Of a DNA stretch of 64,000 nt, positions 24,495 through 32,715 are shown piece by piece. The stretch is taken from NCBI GenBank assembly GCA_000752035.1, contig CCFE01000011.1, forward strand, positions 406,736-470,735, in the 5' to 3' direction. The notes beneath the pieces are model-generated. The model was not told where the DNA came from. It saw only the letters and a program-made list of their open reading frames with translations, and searched no databases. Origin of the DNA: Bacillus rubiinfantis. GTDB taxonomy: Bacteria; Bacillota; Bacilli; Bacillales; Cytobacillaceae. Position numbers and translations under genes: made by a program. Positions within the stretch are counted from its first letter, which is position 1. Each line of letters begins with the position of its first letter.

Positions 24495-25841
24495 ATGGCT
24501 ACAACTACAGGTAAATTAAGTATTCAGAATGCACATGTGAATATGGTTGAAAAACCAACCAATATTCGGTGGCGGGTATTCATCATGCTCCTTGCACTTG
24601 TAACAATTAACTATGTAGACAGAGCGGTATTATCTATTGCAATGCCTTCCATCCAAAAGGATTTAGGTTTAAATCCGGCAATAGTAGGTGTTATTCTCAG
24701 CTCCTTCTTCTGGGGATATGCTGCCATGCAGATTCCTTCAGGCTGGATTGCTGATAGATATCGGGCAGATAAAGTAGTTTTTGGTGCAGCGTTTGGATGG
24801 GGGCTTGTTCAAACGATGACAGGGTTTATCACAGGGGCCAAGTCACTTTTATTTCTCCGTGTTTTACTAGGAATGACAGAAGCACCTGTTTATCCTGCAT
24901 CCTCCAAATTACAATCAATTTGGCTTACTTCCAAGGAAAGAGGTCGTGGAGCTACATTAATTGATGGCGGTGCCCCACTCGGAACAGCTGTTGGCGGACC
25001 CATCATCATTGCGTTCATGGCATGGTTTGGGGGTTGGCGTGGCGCATTAATAGGTGCTGGTGTACTTACGATTATCATGTCCTTCTTAGTGTGGAGAGTT
25101 ATTAAAGGCGGACCAAATAATAATCCGAAAGTGAATGAAGCAGAACGTGAATATATTAGTAAAGCGCTCGGAGAAGAAAATGAAGAGAATAAACGTCGTT
25201 CTACTGGACTTAAAATCGGCGTAAAAGATTATTTGACAGCCCGCAATTTTTGGTGCATGTGTCTTGGCTGGTTTTCGTTTAACGTTGTTTTCTTCGGATT
25301 GATGACATGGGGCCCGTCCTATCTTGCTGCCACTCAACATTTAGACATTAACTCGATAGGCGGATCTATTCTGATTATCTTCGGTGCTGGTTTTATTGGT
25401 GAACTTACTGGCGGGTTTATTTCTGATAAGTGGCGCGCTAAAGGCGGCAACACGAATACAGTTATGAGAACAATGCTTTCAGTTGCTGGAATCATGACAT
25501 CGCTTTCTATTTTCTTATTAAGTAAATCAACATCGGTAACAATGGCGATTACAACTCTTGCATTTGCGCTATTCTTCCTTCGTTGGGCCGGTTTATATTG
25601 GAGTATTCCTGCAACCATTTCTCAACGCGAACATATCGGAACAGTCGGTGGATGCATGAACTTATCAGGTAATATTGCTGGTGTTATCACACCAATTATT
25701 ATCGGGATCATCGTATCTTCAACAGGTTCCTATTTTATCGCATTAATGTTGTTTGTTTGTGCCGGCTTACTTTTAGCATTGGTTTCCTGCCTAATTAATT
25801 TTAATAAGAAGATTGGCAATCTGAGCGAGAGCGCAAATTAG
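24495..25841 (+). CDS. MFS transporter, anion:cation symporter (ACS) type
   Basis: 448 residues and 12 predicted helices. The motif DRAVLSIAMPSIQKDLGL after helix one and GWIADRYRADKVVFGAAFGWGLVQ are typical of the ACS family, which takes up hexuronates, glucarate, phthalate and, in fungi, allantoate. I start at the ATG at 24495, six bases after GAGGAGG; the ATG at 24480 overlaps that site. It lies 119 bases after the amidohydrolase, with a small hairpin between (24417-24438), and probably imports its substrate. Confidence 0.85.
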   Translation: MATTTGKLSIQNAHVNMVEKPTNIRWRVFIMLLALVTINYVDRAVLSIAMPSIQKDLGLNPAIVGVILSSFFWGYAAMQIPSGWIADRYRADKVVFGAAFGWGLVQTMTGFITGAKSLLFLRVLLGMTEAPVYPASSKLQSIWLTSKERGRGATLIDGGAPLGTAVGGPIIIAFMAWFGGWRGALIGAGVLTIIMSFLVWRVIKGGPNNNPKVNEAEREYISKALGEENEENKRRSTGLKIGVKDYLTARNFWCMCLGWFSFNVVFFGLMTWGPSYLAATQHLDINSIGGSILIIFGAGFIGELTGGFISDKWRAKGGNTNTVMRTMLSVAGIMTSLSIFLLSKSTSVTMAITTLAFALFFLRWAGLYWSIPATISQREHIGTVGGCMNLSGNIAGVITPIIIGIIVSSTGSYFIALMLFVCAGLLLALVSCLINFNKKIGNLSESAN

Positions 25842-25964
25842 CCTATTGTTATACACTGTGTAAATACTTTCTTGTCAGTTTAATAGCTTAATTATCCATG
25901 TGAGAATCTTAACAAAGCTAATTATTAGGGAATTTTAAAACAAACTAACCAAATATCTTTATGT

Positions 25965-26001
25965 GAGCATTCACCTGTTGCGGGGTGTAATGCTCTTTTT
26001 A
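25965..26001 (+). terminator. Terminator of the amidohydrolase/MFS operon
   Basis: GAGCATT-CACC...GGTG-AATGCTC followed by TTTTTATTTT. Confidence 0.8.
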
Positions 26002-26214
26002 TTTTATACATCTGCATGGATGCATTACGCCACTTACTGACGACCCCATACATTTTACAGGACAGAAGATTTGCTGATCCCAACCCTTTATGTATGCAAT
26101 CTTAATATAGCACAAACTGGAATTATTTTAAAACTTTGACCTATCGCCTGCTTTTAAGCATTTTCTATGTCTTCTTTCATAAGGGACAATATAAAGTGCA
26201 ACTTCCCCCATAAT

Positions 26215-26247
26215 TAAAAAACAAGGGAACCTCTCAATCGGGTCCCC
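26215..26247 (-). terminator. Terminator of the RND pump gene
   Basis: On the minus strand GGGACCC, eight bases, GGTTCCC (one mismatch), then TTGTTTTTTAATT, 13 bases after the stop codon. Confidence 0.7.
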
Positions 26248-26259
26248 CTGCTTTCTTCT

Positions 26260-29200
26260 TTAGTTCTCTTGAATTTCTCGACGGTTTTTCTTAAAGAGTT
26301 TCGAGAGAATTTCGTATACCATTGGCACGACAATCAATGTTAACAGCGTTGAACTGGTGAGACCGCCGATAACGGTGATGGCCAGGCCTTTGGAAATTAA
26401 GGCACTGCCGCCGGCTCCGAATGCTAGCGGTAGAAGTGCGCCGACTGTGGCAATCGCAGTCATTAAGATTGGCCGCAAACGGGTTGCGCCTGCTTCAAGA
26501 ATCGCTTCGCGCATCACCAGTCCGTCATGTTCCATATGGATAATTCGGTCGACGAGCACAATCGCGTTGGTGACGACGATTCCGATTAACATCAGGAGTC
26601 CCATCATGACTGGAACGGAGATGGTTTCACCCGCAAGGTACAAGCCGGCGAACGAACCGATGACGGTAAATGGCAGCGAGAAAAGAATTGCAAATGGTGC
26701 CAAGCCCTCGCCGAATGTAACAACGAGAATGAAGTAGACGATTGCAACAGCGGCTAGCATTGCGACGCCAAGCTGGGTAAAGGTCTCATTCATATCGGCC
26801 TGCACCCCGGCAACGCCAACGGTTACCCCTTTTGGCAGATCCAGTTTGTCGATTTCCTTCTGTGCTTTCGAGGTCACTTTTGAGACATCTTTGGCGGTGA
26901 TTTCACCGGTGACAGTCGCATAGTACTCCCCTTTACTACGAGTCAGCGTGTTTTGCGTTGTGCCTTTCTTCACTTTGACAAGGTCAGATAAAGGCATTGT
27001 CTGCCCAGTTGCAGTTGGCACCTGCGTATCAAGCATTTCATCAATCGTCTTTGGTGTTTTCGATTGTGGCTGCTGGACAATCACATCTAGTGATTTACCA
27101 TCTTTTTCAATCGTTGTTAGGACGTTTTCTGTGCGTTGCGGATTCATCATCATCACGAGCTGTCCGGCAGTCAAACCATATTGCAACAGCTGATCCTGTT
27201 CCACTCGGAAAGTGTATTTTACAAACGCATCCTCCACACTCGAGGTTACATCCTTGATACCCTTTTGCTTTTTCAAGACGTCTTCGGCTTTTTTGACTGA
27301 ATTGTTCAGTTTATCGAGGTCTTCACTATAGAATGTGTAGCTGACCTCATTGCTGCCTGCTGACATTGATGAGAAGTTTTGGCTCTTCCATTCGCCAGAT
27401 TGACCGATGTTTTTCAAGTCGTCTTCGATCTCATCGCGAACCTCTTGGAAGTTTTTCATATCCGGGTCAAAGATGAGATACATAAGGGCACCACCGCTGC
27501 CGCCGCCCATCATAACCGCCGATTCGTCACCGGCTTCGGTTACGGAAATTTGCACTATGTCTATATCCTTATGTTTTAACATCTTTTCTTCAACAGCTTT
27601 GACGTTTTCCAATGTCTCGTCACGAAGCTCGCCTGCTTTTGGTGTATACGTTAAGTACATGACCTTATCTTCATCACTGCCGAGGAAGCTGAAGCCGATT
27701 AATGGCGTTAATGCCAAACTGCCTCCTAGTAAAATCAGGGCAAGCAATGAAGTGATGACTTTATGGTTCAAAGTCTTATTTAAAAAGCCTTTATACCAAT
27801 TGGCGATTTTGCCAGTTTCTTTGTGTTGCTTTGCTGATTTTTCTCCATAAAGCTTTTTCTTAAACAGTGTATGTGACAATGCCGGTACAATTGTAATCGC
27901 TACGAGTAACGATGCACCAAGGGCAAATGCCATCGTGAGTGCAAATGGAACAAACAATTCGCCCACCATTCCACCGACAAACATCAATGGTGCAAACACG
28001 GCAACCGTTACGAGGGTGGAGGAAGCGATTGGTTTAAACATTTCCAGTGTTGCTTCGCGAATCAACGCCCGGCCGTTTAGTTTCTCTTCTTTCAGATGCA
28101 AACGCCGGTAGATATTTTCGACGACAACGATTGAGTCATCGATGACCCGGCCAATGGCAACCGTAATCGCCCCGAGAGTCATGATGTTCAACGTGATATC
28201 CATCCAGTGAAGAATCATCAAAGCCATGAAAATCGACACCGGAATAGAAATGATGGAGATGATCATCGATTTTACATCGCGCAAGAACAGCAGGATGATT
28301 AATACGGCAATCAGACCACCAAATACAGCTTTCTCGACCATCGTTGACACAGAGTCTTCAATTGGCTCCCCTTGGTCAAGCGTGACGTCAACATTAAGTC
28401 CAGCAATTTTTGCCTTTTCCTCTTTCACCAACTTCTTCACTTTGTTGACGACATCAACTGTATTTGCCCGTTGGTCTTTGACAATTTGGATGGCAATCGC
28501 ATCTTTTCCGTTGGTGCGCGAGACAGATTGCACTTTACCAACAACTTTAATATCAGCAATGTCCTTTAATTTTACAAATGGGGCCGGATTTGCTGGAGAT
28601 GGGGTGACAGGAATGAGCATATCTTTTAATTCCTTCACCGTCATGAATTTGCCATCGATAGCAACAGCCTCTTCGCCCTCTTTAAACTCGTAAAGCCCTA
28701 GGGAAACCGACATATTGCTAGCGTCAATCATCTCTTTGACTTTATCTTCGGTTAGACCAAGTTGGTCCATTTTTGCTTTTTTATAGGTTAGGTCGACTTC
28801 GTCAATATGCTGACCTGTTGTTGTTGCCGAAGCAACGCCTTCTAATTTTTCAATCTTTGGAATTAAACTTTCCTCAACGGTCGAGGTTAGCTCGACAATA
28901 TCTTCCTTCGTGCTGCTGACGGATAGCGCCATAACCGGCATCATGTTCATGCTGATAGCCGATGTCGTCGGTTCCTTGGCGTCTTCCGGAAGTTTAATGT
29001 CATCTAAAATGGATTTTAGCTCGCGCTTTGCCTCATCCATATCGATTCCATATTCATACTCCACTTGAATACTCGCCATATTAGAGTAGGAATTGGAATA
29101 AACAGACTTTACATGGTCAAGTCCCTCGACTGCTTTTTCAATTGGCTTGGAGACATCCTCCATCACTTGTTCTGGCGTGGCTCCCGGGTACACATCGGTA

Positions 29201-29343
29201 ACCATCAAATACGGGATGGAGATATTTGGAATGGTCTCCATATTCATTCTTGTGCCTGAATAAATTCCAGAGGCTGTGATAATAATCGTTAAAAGCCAGA
29301 CTGCTAGTTTATTCTTTATGACAAAATTGACAAACCCTTTCAC
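26260..29343 (-). CDS. RND-family efflux transporter, SwrC/YerP-like
   Basis: 1027 residues, a full RND permease with 12 membrane helices and two large outside loops (about 30-340 and 560-850). The N-terminal MNMETIPNISIPYLMVTDVYPGATPEQV region and the second-half helices VMMGLLMLIGIVVTNAIVLVDRI are family signatures. B. subtilis SwrC (YerP) exports surfactin and other amphiphiles and lies next to the TetR gene yerO, as here. GTG start, SD AGGTG. The promoter at 29386-29414 carries an operator palindrome. Confidence 0.88.
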   Translation of the reverse strand: MKGFVNFVIKNKLAVWLLTIIITASGIYSGTRMNMETIPNISIPYLMVTDVYPGATPEQVMEDVSKPIEKAVEGLDHVKSVYSNSYSNMASIQVEYEYGIDMDEAKRELKSILDDIKLPEDAKEPTTSAISMNMMPVMALSVSSTKEDIVELTSTVEESLIPKIEKLEGVASATTTGQHIDEVDLTYKKAKMDQLGLTEDKVKEMIDASNMSVSLGLYEFKEGEEAVAIDGKFMTVKELKDMLIPVTPSPANPAPFVKLKDIADIKVVGKVQSVSRTNGKDAIAIQIVKDQRANTVDVVNKVKKLVKEEKAKIAGLNVDVTLDQGEPIEDSVSTMVEKAVFGGLIAVLIILLFLRDVKSMIISIISIPVSIFMALMILHWMDITLNIMTLGAITVAIGRVIDDSIVVVENIYRRLHLKEEKLNGRALIREATLEMFKPIASSTLVTVAVFAPLMFVGGMVGELFVPFALTMAFALGASLLVAITIVPALSHTLFKKKLYGEKSAKQHKETGKIANWYKGFLNKTLNHKVITSLLALILLGGSLALTPLIGFSFLGSDEDKVMYLTYTPKAGELRDETLENVKAVEEKMLKHKDIDIVQISVTEAGDESAVMMGGGSGGALMYLIFDPDMKNFQEVRDEIEDDLKNIGQSGEWKSQNFSSMSAGSNEVSYTFYSEDLDKLNNSVKKAEDVLKKQKGIKDVTSSVEDAFVKYTFRVEQDQLLQYGLTAGQLVMMMNPQRTENVLTTIEKDGKSLDVIVQQPQSKTPKTIDEMLDTQVPTATGQTMPLSDLVKVKKGTTQNTLTRSKGEYYATVTGEITAKDVSKVTSKAQKEIDKLDLPKGVTVGVAGVQADMNETFTQLGVAMLAAVAIVYFILVVTFGEGLAPFAILFSLPFTVIGSFAGLYLAGETISVPVMMGLLMLIGIVVTNAIVLVDRIIHMEHDGLVMREAILEAGATRLRPILMTAIATVGALLPLAFGAGGSALISKGLAITVIGGLTSSTLLTLIVVPMVYEILSKLFKKNRREIQEN

Positions 29344-29385
29344 TATTACACCTGCCCTTAATTGACTTTAACAACTCAAGTATTT

Positions 29386-29414
29386 ATAATAATGACCAGT
29401 TAGTCATTTGTCAA
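29386..29414 (-). promoter_or_regulatory. RND promoter with TetR-type operator in the spacer
   Basis: TTGACA (29414-29409), 17 bases and TATTAT (29391-29386). The spacer is almost entirely the palindrome ATGAC-CAGTTA-GTCAT (29392-29407). The divergent TetR gene starts 40 bases away. Confidence 0.8.
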
Positions 29415-29444
29415 CAAATAGACTTCAGGAGCGGATTGTTCAAT

Positions 29445-30287
29445 ATGTCGAAAAAACAATTAATTATAGAAGCAGCGTTGGAACTTTTTGCAAAGCAGGG
29501 GTTTGAGGCAACTTCCGTCCAGCAAATTACCGATCATTGCGGAATTTCTAAGGGGGCCTTTTATTTATCATTCAAGTCCAAGGATGAGTTAATTTTTTCC
29601 TTAATTGACCATTTCATGATGCAGATTACCTCCGATATTGACCATATAGTCAGAGAGTCGCAGAATGAGGATTTGTTATTGCGATTTTATTTTTCAGTTT
29701 ATCAAACGTTTCAAAGGCATTCTGATTTTGCCAAAGTCCTCATGATTGAGCAATCACAAACATTAAATAAGGACTTATTTTTAAAAATGCAAACGTATGA
29801 AAAATTAATTGATAATATGATTTTAACAATGCTTTCGCGTTTGTACGGTGAAGCTATCGAACAGACTAAATACGATTTACTGTATTGCGTTAAAGGCTTT
29901 ATGAATATGTATTCCCATTTATTTATTTTTCATCATATTCCGCTCGATTTAGAGCTTCTTGCGCAATCGCTTGTCGAGAAAACAAATGTGTTGGCTCGGA
30001 ACATGAACAGTCCATTTATTTCAGCGGATTTGTATCAGATCGTCAAGCAGCCACTGACTGAAGAGATTTCGCAGGAAAAACTACTCGGAATCATTGTGCA
30101 GAAGGTAGCTGAATTGGAGGATTCTGTTGAAAAAGAGTCGCTGGATTTGCTTAGAGGACAGGTGCTCCACCCTAGTCTGCCGCCTGCAATCGTCAAAGGG
30201 CTGTTGGAAAACATCCGCCAGCATCCACACTGCAAGTGGGTAGCATACTTACTGCGGGGATATTTTGAAAAAGCAGGGTTACTGTAA
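29445..30287 (+). CDS. TetR-family regulator (YerO-like)
   Basis: About 280 residues. The N-terminal TetR helix-turn-helix is clear (IIEAALELFAKQGFEATSVQQITDHCGISKGAFYLSFKSKDEL, about 7-50). The C-terminal ligand domain is long and helical. It is divergent from the RND pump and most likely represses it through the palindrome at 29392-29407. The start is uncertain: ATG at 29445 or an in-frame TTG at 29436, which is closer to AGGAGC. A 51-bp repeat array follows its stop. Confidence 0.85.
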   Translation: MSKKQLIIEAALELFAKQGFEATSVQQITDHCGISKGAFYLSFKSKDELIFSLIDHFMMQITSDIDHIVRESQNEDLLLRFYFSVYQTFQRHSDFAKVLMIEQSQTLNKDLFLKMQTYEKLIDNMILTMLSRLYGEAIEQTKYDLLYCVKGFMNMYSHLFIFHHIPLDLELLAQSLVEKTNVLARNMNSPFISADLYQIVKQPLTEEISQEKLLGIIVQKVAELEDSVEKESLDLLRGQVLHPSLPPAIVKGLLENIRQHPHCKWVAYLLRGYFEKAGLL

Positions 30288-30350
30288 TCTTCGGCTTCAT
30301 TTTTGATAAGAACGAGTTTTATAGGACAGGTTTTCCCTTTTTCTAATAAA

Positions 30351-30705
30351 GTTGTCCATTAGACACAAGCTTTTGGACAGCTTCTCGCCATTTTCCAAAA
30401 AGCTGTCCATTAGACACAGGCTTTTGGACAGCTTCTCGCTTTTTTCCCAAAAGTTGTCCATTAGACACAGGCTTTTGGACAGCTTCGTGCTATTTTCCAA
30501 AAAGTTGTCCATTAGACGCAGGCTATTGGACAGCTTCTCGCTTTTTTCCCAAAAGTTGTCCAATAGACACAAGCTATTGGACAGCTTCGTGCTATTTTCC
30601 AAAAAGCTGTCCATTAGACACAAGCTATTGGACAGCTTCGCGCTTTTTTCCAAAAAGTTGTCCAATAGACACAAGCTTTTGGACAGCTTCGCGCTGCGTA
30701 TGAAA
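30351..30705. repeat. Seven-unit 51-bp tandem repeat with internal hairpins
   Basis: Units start at 30351, 30402, 30453, 30504, 30555, 30606 and 30657, exactly 51 bases each. Each holds TGTCCAWTAG-N7-CTWTTGGACA, a hairpin of up to 10 bp, then GCTTCKYGC and a T/C-rich stretch. Because 51 is 17 codons, reading frames stay open on both strands (about 125 and 140 codons). The array fills the gap between convergent tetR and ftsH. I read it as non-coding. Confidence 0.92.
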
Positions 30706-30718
30706 CAATCTTGTGAAT

Positions 30719-32566
30719 CTACACAAGCGAACTCGAAAAATCGACCTCTTTTTTGCCTGTTAAAATTGCCATGAATTCTTCACCGCTAATGGTCTCTTTC
30801 TCTAGCAGGTATTTTGTTAATTCGTGCAGCTTGTCGATATTGCCTGCTAAGATTCTTTTCGCATTGTCATGACAGGTTTTGATAATTTTTAACACCTCGG
30901 CGTCCACTTTTGCGGCCGTTTCTGCGGACACCATCAAGGTCGTATCGCCACCGAGATAAGGATTATTGACCGTTTCTAGGGCCATCATGTCAAATTCCTC
31001 GCTCATCCCGAACCGCGTCACCATCGAGCGGGCAATTTTGGTTGCCTGTTCAATATCATTGGAGGCCCCAGAGGTGATTGTTTTAAAAATAATCTCCTCG
31101 GCAGCGCGTCCGCCCATGAAGGTGGTGATTTTATCCAACGCCTGCTCTTTCGACATCAAAATGGTTTCATGTTCATCGACCTGCATCGTGTAGCCGAGTG
31201 CACCGGATGTTCTTGGGATGATCGTAATCTTATGAACGGGTGCCGAATGGCTTTGCTTCGCGGCTACCAGTGCATGGCCAATCTCATGGTAGGCGATTGT
31301 CAATTTGTCCTTCATCGAAATCACTGCGTTTTTCCGTTGATAGCCAGCAATGACCACCTCAACCGACTCTTCTAAATCATTTTGCGTCACCCGATTACGG
31401 CCCAGGCGCACCGCCCGTAGTGCACCCTCATTGATAATATTGGCAAGATCTGCACCTGAGGCACCGGATGTCGCTCTGGCAATTACATTGAAATCGACAT
31501 CGTCTGCGAGTTTTACCTTATGGGCATGTACCCGTAAAATCGCCTCGCGTCCAGCTAAATCCGGCAGCTCCACGGGAACGCGGCGGTCAAATCGTCCCGG
31601 ACGCAGCAATGCCTTATCCAGTGTTTCCGGTCGGTTTGTCGCGGCCAAAATAACCACGCCTTTATCCGCATCAAACCCATCCATTTCCGTTAACAGCTGA
31701 TTCAAGGTTTGTTCCCGCTCATCGTTTCCGCCGGCCATTCCTGAATTACGGCTTTTTCCAATCGCATCAATTTCATCAATAAACACAATACACGGTGCTT
31801 TTTCCTGGGCCTGTTTAAACAAATCGCGCACTCTGGCAGCACCCATACCGACAAACATTTCGACAAACTCAGAACCAGAAATAGAGAAAAATGGTACCTT
31901 CGACTCTCCAGCCACCGCTTTGGCCAACAGCGTTTTCCCTGTTCCCGGAGGGCCGACTAGAAGCGCACCCTTCGGTATATTCGCGCCGATTTCCTTATAT
32001 TTTTTCGGACTATCAAGAAAGTCAACAATCTCTTTTAAAGCCTCTTTTGCCTCATCCTGACCGGCGACATCTTTAAAGGTAATCCCGGTTTGCGCTTCAA
32101 CATACACCTTGGCATTGGATTTTCCAAATGATAAGCCTCCACCGCCCATCATTCTGCCTTGCATCTTGCGCATGAGCCATTGGCCAATCGCGATGAAAAT
32201 CAAGAATGGCAAAATCCAAGACAAAAAGAAATTCAACAGCGGCGAATTTTCCTTTGGAATGACTTTTGTAAACTTTACCTTTTCCTTATGCAGCCGATCA
32301 ACCAATTGCGGGTCATCCACTGCTCCTGTTTTAAAATATTTATATTTACCAGGATTATCCGGTTTGAAGACAATCGTATTATCCTCAATTTGCACCTCAT
32401 TGACCTGGCCTTTTTCAACCATCGTTAAAAAAGTCCCATAGTCGACTTCTTTTATCGAATGGCGGGTAATCGCCGGAAAAATAAACGAGTTTAATAACAG
32501 GACCACTACTAAGATTATCCCATAATAATAAATCAGTGGCTTTTTGGGCGGTTTTACTTCTTTCAT
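30719..32566 (-). CDS. ftsH: FtsH-family membrane AAA+ zinc protease
   Basis: 615 residues: an N-terminal helix (IIYYYGIILVVVLLLNSFIF region), an extracytoplasmic domain, a second helix (about 108-130), an AAA domain with Walker A GPPGTGKT (about 205), Walker B CIVFIDEIDA and an arginine-finger region RPGRFDRR, then an M41 protease with zinc motif HEIGH and the third ligand Asp in SGASNDIEQA. The usual motif is HEAGH. It degrades misassembled membrane and some cytoplasmic proteins. SD GGAGG. The usual Bacillus ftsH lies next to hpt and tilS. This one stands alone, so it is probably a second, accessory FtsH. Confidence 0.92.
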   Translation of the reverse strand: MKEVKPPKKPLIYYYGIILVVVLLLNSFIFPAITRHSIKEVDYGTFLTMVEKGQVNEVQIEDNTIVFKPDNPGKYKYFKTGAVDDPQLVDRLHKEKVKFTKVIPKENSPLLNFFLSWILPFLIFIAIGQWLMRKMQGRMMGGGGLSFGKSNAKVYVEAQTGITFKDVAGQDEAKEALKEIVDFLDSPKKYKEIGANIPKGALLVGPPGTGKTLLAKAVAGESKVPFFSISGSEFVEMFVGMGAARVRDLFKQAQEKAPCIVFIDEIDAIGKSRNSGMAGGNDEREQTLNQLLTEMDGFDADKGVVILAATNRPETLDKALLRPGRFDRRVPVELPDLAGREAILRVHAHKVKLADDVDFNVIARATSGASGADLANIINEGALRAVRLGRNRVTQNDLEESVEVVIAGYQRKNAVISMKDKLTIAYHEIGHALVAAKQSHSAPVHKITIIPRTSGALGYTMQVDEHETILMSKEQALDKITTFMGGRAAEEIIFKTITSGASNDIEQATKIARSMVTRFGMSEEFDMMALETVNNPYLGGDTTLMVSAETAAKVDAEVLKIIKTCHDNAKRILAGNIDKLHELTKYLLEKETISGEEFMAILTGKKEVDFSSSLV

Positions 32567-32715
32567 TTTGTTTCCTCCATATCAGAATCCATCACTAATT
32601 TTTTTACAGTAATGGCTTTAGCTTCTCCATTTCAAGCGAATAACATGAGCTATGGGGAAGACTTATCCTAGCAGTTCCTCTGAAAAAAAAGCTAAAGCTT
32701 TATCCATCTCTAGCA

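Larger units (their letters stand above)
25842..26259. other. Intergenic region, 418 bases
   Basis: Contains a plus-strand terminator (25965-26001) for the amidohydrolase/MFS operon and a minus-strand terminator (26215-26247) for the RND gene. Nothing else recognised. Confidence 0.6.

Noticed and set aside
30297..30774. Repetitive protein genes on either strand (125 and 140 codons)
   Set aside because: Open frames follow from the 51-bp period. No ribosome sites, frames open on both strands, low-complexity products, convergent gene ends.
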